From: Agarivorans sp. Toyoura001
GTDB taxonomy: Bacteria; Pseudomonadota; Gammaproteobacteria; Enterobacterales; Celerinatantimonadaceae
Assembly (NCBI RefSeq): GCF_005405585.1
Contig: NZ_BJEQ01000003.1
Coordinates: forward strand, 240,087-304,086
Direction: 5' to 3'
Length of the DNA stretch: 64,000 nucleotides
Below are positions 62,038 to 64,000 of this stretch, one piece after another. The position numbers and the translations under genes are program-made. The notes under the pieces were generated by a model. That model did not search any database. It was not told where the DNA came from and worked only from the letters and a program-made list of their open reading frames with translations. Positions within the stretch are counted from its first letter, which is position 1. Each line of letters opens with the position of its first letter.

Positions 62038-63387
62038 CTACAAAATTTGTTTTAGTAAACGGTCAGCGCGCACTCGAGAGATACGCTTTAACAAACGCTT
62101 CACTGGTAGTGGGTATTGATTGAGTTGTTCGAGATCTGACGGCTTATGCACCAAGCTGGTATGGCACAGAATATTATTAAGTTCTTCATCTCTCTTAGCG
62201 TGTAGCAAACCGTTGGGGTCATCTAGCAACAAGCCGTTTTCCAAATCGAGGTTCCAAGCTCTTGGGTTCAAATTATTCCCGGTCAGTAAGGTAAACCGCT
62301 CATCAACCCAAATCCCCTTCACATGAAAGCTATTTTTCTCATGCGACCAAACATTAATACTTAGCAAGCCGTTATTGATATAACGCTGCTGACGCTTTAC
62401 AAACTTGTTTAAATTACATTCATACAAGTAAGGCAAAGCATGAATGACTTTAAAGCTTTGCTCAGGATCGCTATAAAAATCACTGGCCGTTTTATCGCCA
62501 ACAATGAGCTTAACCTTTACCCCACGCTTAAGCGCTTTAGTTATTTCTCTAGACAAAGAGCTAGGGGGATTAAAATAAGGGGTACATATTGTGAGTTGGT
62601 GTTGTGCACTCACCACCAACTGGCGAATGGTTTTGTTTAACAGGTTTTGGCGACGCCCCAAACCAAGTAAAGGAGTCACTCCTACTTGGCTCTCGCTGAG
62701 GTCCTGCGGATAATAGTTGTATTGTTCGCGTTGCAAAGTGACTCGCAAGCGCCGTATTGCAGGTTTAAGCATTCGGGTGCTTAACGGTGTCGCTGTAGAC
62801 AGACTAGAAACTGCGTCACAATCTATGAGAAATTGATCGACATAATTTACCATTGCGTTAGCTAAACGTTGATTACCTAACAACTGGTAACGATCGGAAC
62901 GATAGCGCTGCTGTTGCTCAAGATAAATATCGTTGATGCTGGCGCCGCTATAAATCACAGTGTCGTCAACAATACTGCCTTTGAGATGAAGAACCCCAAA
63001 TAACTCTCTATGGCTAACAGGTACGCCAAGCAGTCTCACAGAGCCTGGAAACCTTGCTTCATACTCGCGATACATCGCTGCATTGCCTTGAGCATCTTGT
63101 TGCCCAATTAAACCGCGCTGTGCTCTATGCCAATCAACTAATACCACTATTTCCAAGTCAGGGCGTTGGCGTTTGGCTGCATAGAGAGCATCCATAACAG
63201 AACGGCCAGCTTCATCGTCTTCTAGATAAAGCGCCACAATATAGATTCGTGAATCAGCTTGAGCAATTAGCTCTAGTAGTTTTAATCGATATGCTTTAGC
63301 GCTCAATAACACCTCATACCGCTCAGGATCTTGAGCTATTTTAGGCAGAGACAGTAAAGAGGCATTACGAGAAAAGCGTGGGGTCAT
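62038..63387 (-). CDS. pssA: CDP-diacylglycerol-serine O-phosphatidyltransferase
   Basis: A 449-residue phosphatidylserine synthase of the PLD superfamily (Gram-negative PssA type), making phosphatidylserine, the precursor of phosphatidylethanolamine. Two HKD motifs are seen: HLKGSIVDDTVIYSG and HVKGIWVDERFTLLTGNN. Length matches E. coli PssA (451). Bidirectional terminator at its 3' end. Single gene. Confidence 0.96.
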   Translation of the reverse strand: MTPRFSRNASLLSLPKIAQDPERYEVLLSAKAYRLKLLELIAQADSRIYIVALYLEDDEAGRSVMDALYAAKRQRPDLEIVVLVDWHRAQRGLIGQQDAQGNAAMYREYEARFPGSVRLLGVPVSHRELFGVLHLKGSIVDDTVIYSGASINDIYLEQQQRYRSDRYQLLGNQRLANAMVNYVDQFLIDCDAVSSLSTATPLSTRMLKPAIRRLRVTLQREQYNYYPQDLSESQVGVTPLLGLGRRQNLLNKTIRQLVVSAQHQLTICTPYFNPPSSLSREITKALKRGVKVKLIVGDKTASDFYSDPEQSFKVIHALPYLYECNLNKFVKRQQRYINNGLLSINVWSHEKNSFHVKGIWVDERFTLLTGNNLNPRAWNLDLENGLLLDDPNGLLHAKRDEELNNILCHTSLVHKPSDLEQLNQYPLPVKRLLKRISRVRADRLLKQIL

Positions 63388-63627
63388 TATTATAAATTCT
63401 TGGTTGGTCGCTCTATGCTAAGTTCATTGTAACAAAGGATTTGCAAGGTCACTAAGAAAGCCATCAACAAAGCGTAAAAGTGTCGTCAGTAACGCACTCC
63501 TAGGCGCTTAGCATCCAAACTTTCGCATAACGCACCAGTTTATTTGTTGGTTAGTAGTGGTTAGGACAAGTTGTCAATTTAGCAATTACACCCCGCTTCT
63601 AAATCATTTCACTTTCATTCAGGCAAT
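63388..63627. other. Gap between pssA and the rRNA terminator
   Basis: About 240 bases with the pssA promoter region. I see no ORF, RNA gene or clear repeat here. Confidence 0.4.
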
Positions 63628-63659
63628 AAAAAACCCCAAAGTCTGACGACTTTGGGGTT
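63628..63659 (-). terminator. Terminator after the distal 5S rRNA
   Basis: A perfect 12-bp stem AACCCCAAAGTC (63632-63643) / GACTTTGGGGTT (63648-63659) with a four-base loop. On the minus strand it is followed by TTTT. It ends the rRNA transcription unit. Confidence 0.95.
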
Positions 63660-63670
63660 AGTTAATTGAG

Positions 63671-63789
63671 AGCCTAGCGGTGACCTACTTTCACATGGGG
63701 AAACCCCACACTATCATCGGCGCAGTTGCGTTTCACTTCTGAGTTCGGCATGGGTTCAGGTGGGTCCACAACGCTATTGCCACTAGGCA
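63671..63789 (-). rRNA. rrf: 5S ribosomal RNA, distal copy
   Basis: A 119-base gene matching the 5S consensus. The minus strand begins TGCCTAGTGGC and contains CCCACCTGAACCCATGCC, GAACTCAGAAGTGAAACG and the GGGGTTTCCCCATGTGA arm. The 5' and 3' ends pair (TGCCTAG/CTAGGCT). It is the downstream of two tandem copies. Confidence 0.96.
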
Positions 63790-63839
63790 AAAACGGGTTC
63801 ATCTAAACAAAGGCACAGGCCTAAATCACTGCTTAGATA

Positions 63840-63865
63840 AAAAAGCCCGCTCATTGAGCGGGCTT
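63840..63865 (-). terminator. Terminator between the two 5S genes
   Basis: A 10-bp stem AAGCCCGCTC (63843-63852) / GAGCGGGCTT (63856-63865) followed on the minus strand by a T-run. It lies between the proximal and distal 5S genes. Confidence 0.92.
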
Positions 63866-63874
63866 AGTATTTGG

Positions 63875-63993
63875 AGCCTGGCAGTGACCTACTTTCACAT
63901 GGGGAAACCCCACACTATCATCGGCGCAGTTGCGTTTCACTTCTGAGTTCGGCATGGGTTCAGGTGGGTCCACAACGCTATTGCCACCAGGCA
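63875..63993 (-). rRNA. rrf: 5S ribosomal RNA, proximal copy
   Basis: A 119-base gene nearly identical to the distal copy (differences only in the terminal helix: TGCCTGG/CCAGGCT here). It is transcribed first, coming from an rRNA operon to the right of the window (23S expected beyond 64000). Confidence 0.96.
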
Positions 63994-64000
63994 AAAACTT

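Overview
The window looks like chromosomal DNA of a marine gammaproteobacterium, most likely an Alteromonadales member close to Agarivorans (genus is an inference from gene content and protein style, not a search). Supporting points are the ubiE-ubiJ-ubiB-tatABC-tatD order, a GntR-prpB-prpC-acnD-prpF-prpE propionate operon, an EfpL-type elongation factor, a glrK-qseG-glrR locus, pssA and tandem 5S rRNA genes.

Layout. 1-1503: 5' part of a secreted alkaline phosphatase lipoprotein that runs off the left edge. 1972-4829: an exported helical protein translationally coupled to a chemoreceptor. 5008-10224: ubiquinone and Tat-export genes, all on the minus strand. 10455-11696: two small unknown proteins. 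11718-20715: the methylcitrate pathway with its GntR repressor and three upstream copies of a perfect operator palindrome. 20942-23688: an interspersed hairpin, efpL, a lipoprotein and a leucine-rich-repeat protein kinase. 23936-28445: a dicarboxylate or amino-acid symporter and the GlrK/QseG/GlrR two-component system. 28515-29137: two GlrR-type sites and a sigma-54 promoter in front of a small unknown gene. 29307-39439: asd, a diguanylate cyclase, a LacI-type-sensor histidine kinase, a TetR regulator, an oxidoreductase and two transporters.

39789-48452 is an accessory-looking block of regulator/oxidoreductase pairs (LysR with two SDRs, AraC with an SDR, TetR with NTF2-like and NmrA-like proteins). 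It ends in a ParD-like/methionyl aminopeptidase gene pair. I see no integrase, insertion sequence or attachment site in it. 48610-63387 returns to ordinary genes: YjbQ, a GMC oxidoreductase with a Tat-signal partner, DMT and solute-binding proteins, GIY-YIG, an alkyltransferase-like repair protein, an esterase, a beta-alanine-type catabolic pair with its LysR regulator, and pssA. The right edge holds two 5S rRNA genes in tandem on the minus strand, each with its own terminator, the distal end of an rRNA operon lying to the right.

The points most worth follow-up are the GlrR/sigma-54-controlled 114-residue gene, the ParD-like/MetAP pair, the alkaline phosphatase with two carbohydrate-binding-like modules, the LacI-sensor kinase, an eight-copy heptamer repeat at 55911-55966 and a 34-bp perfect palindrome at 43461-43494.
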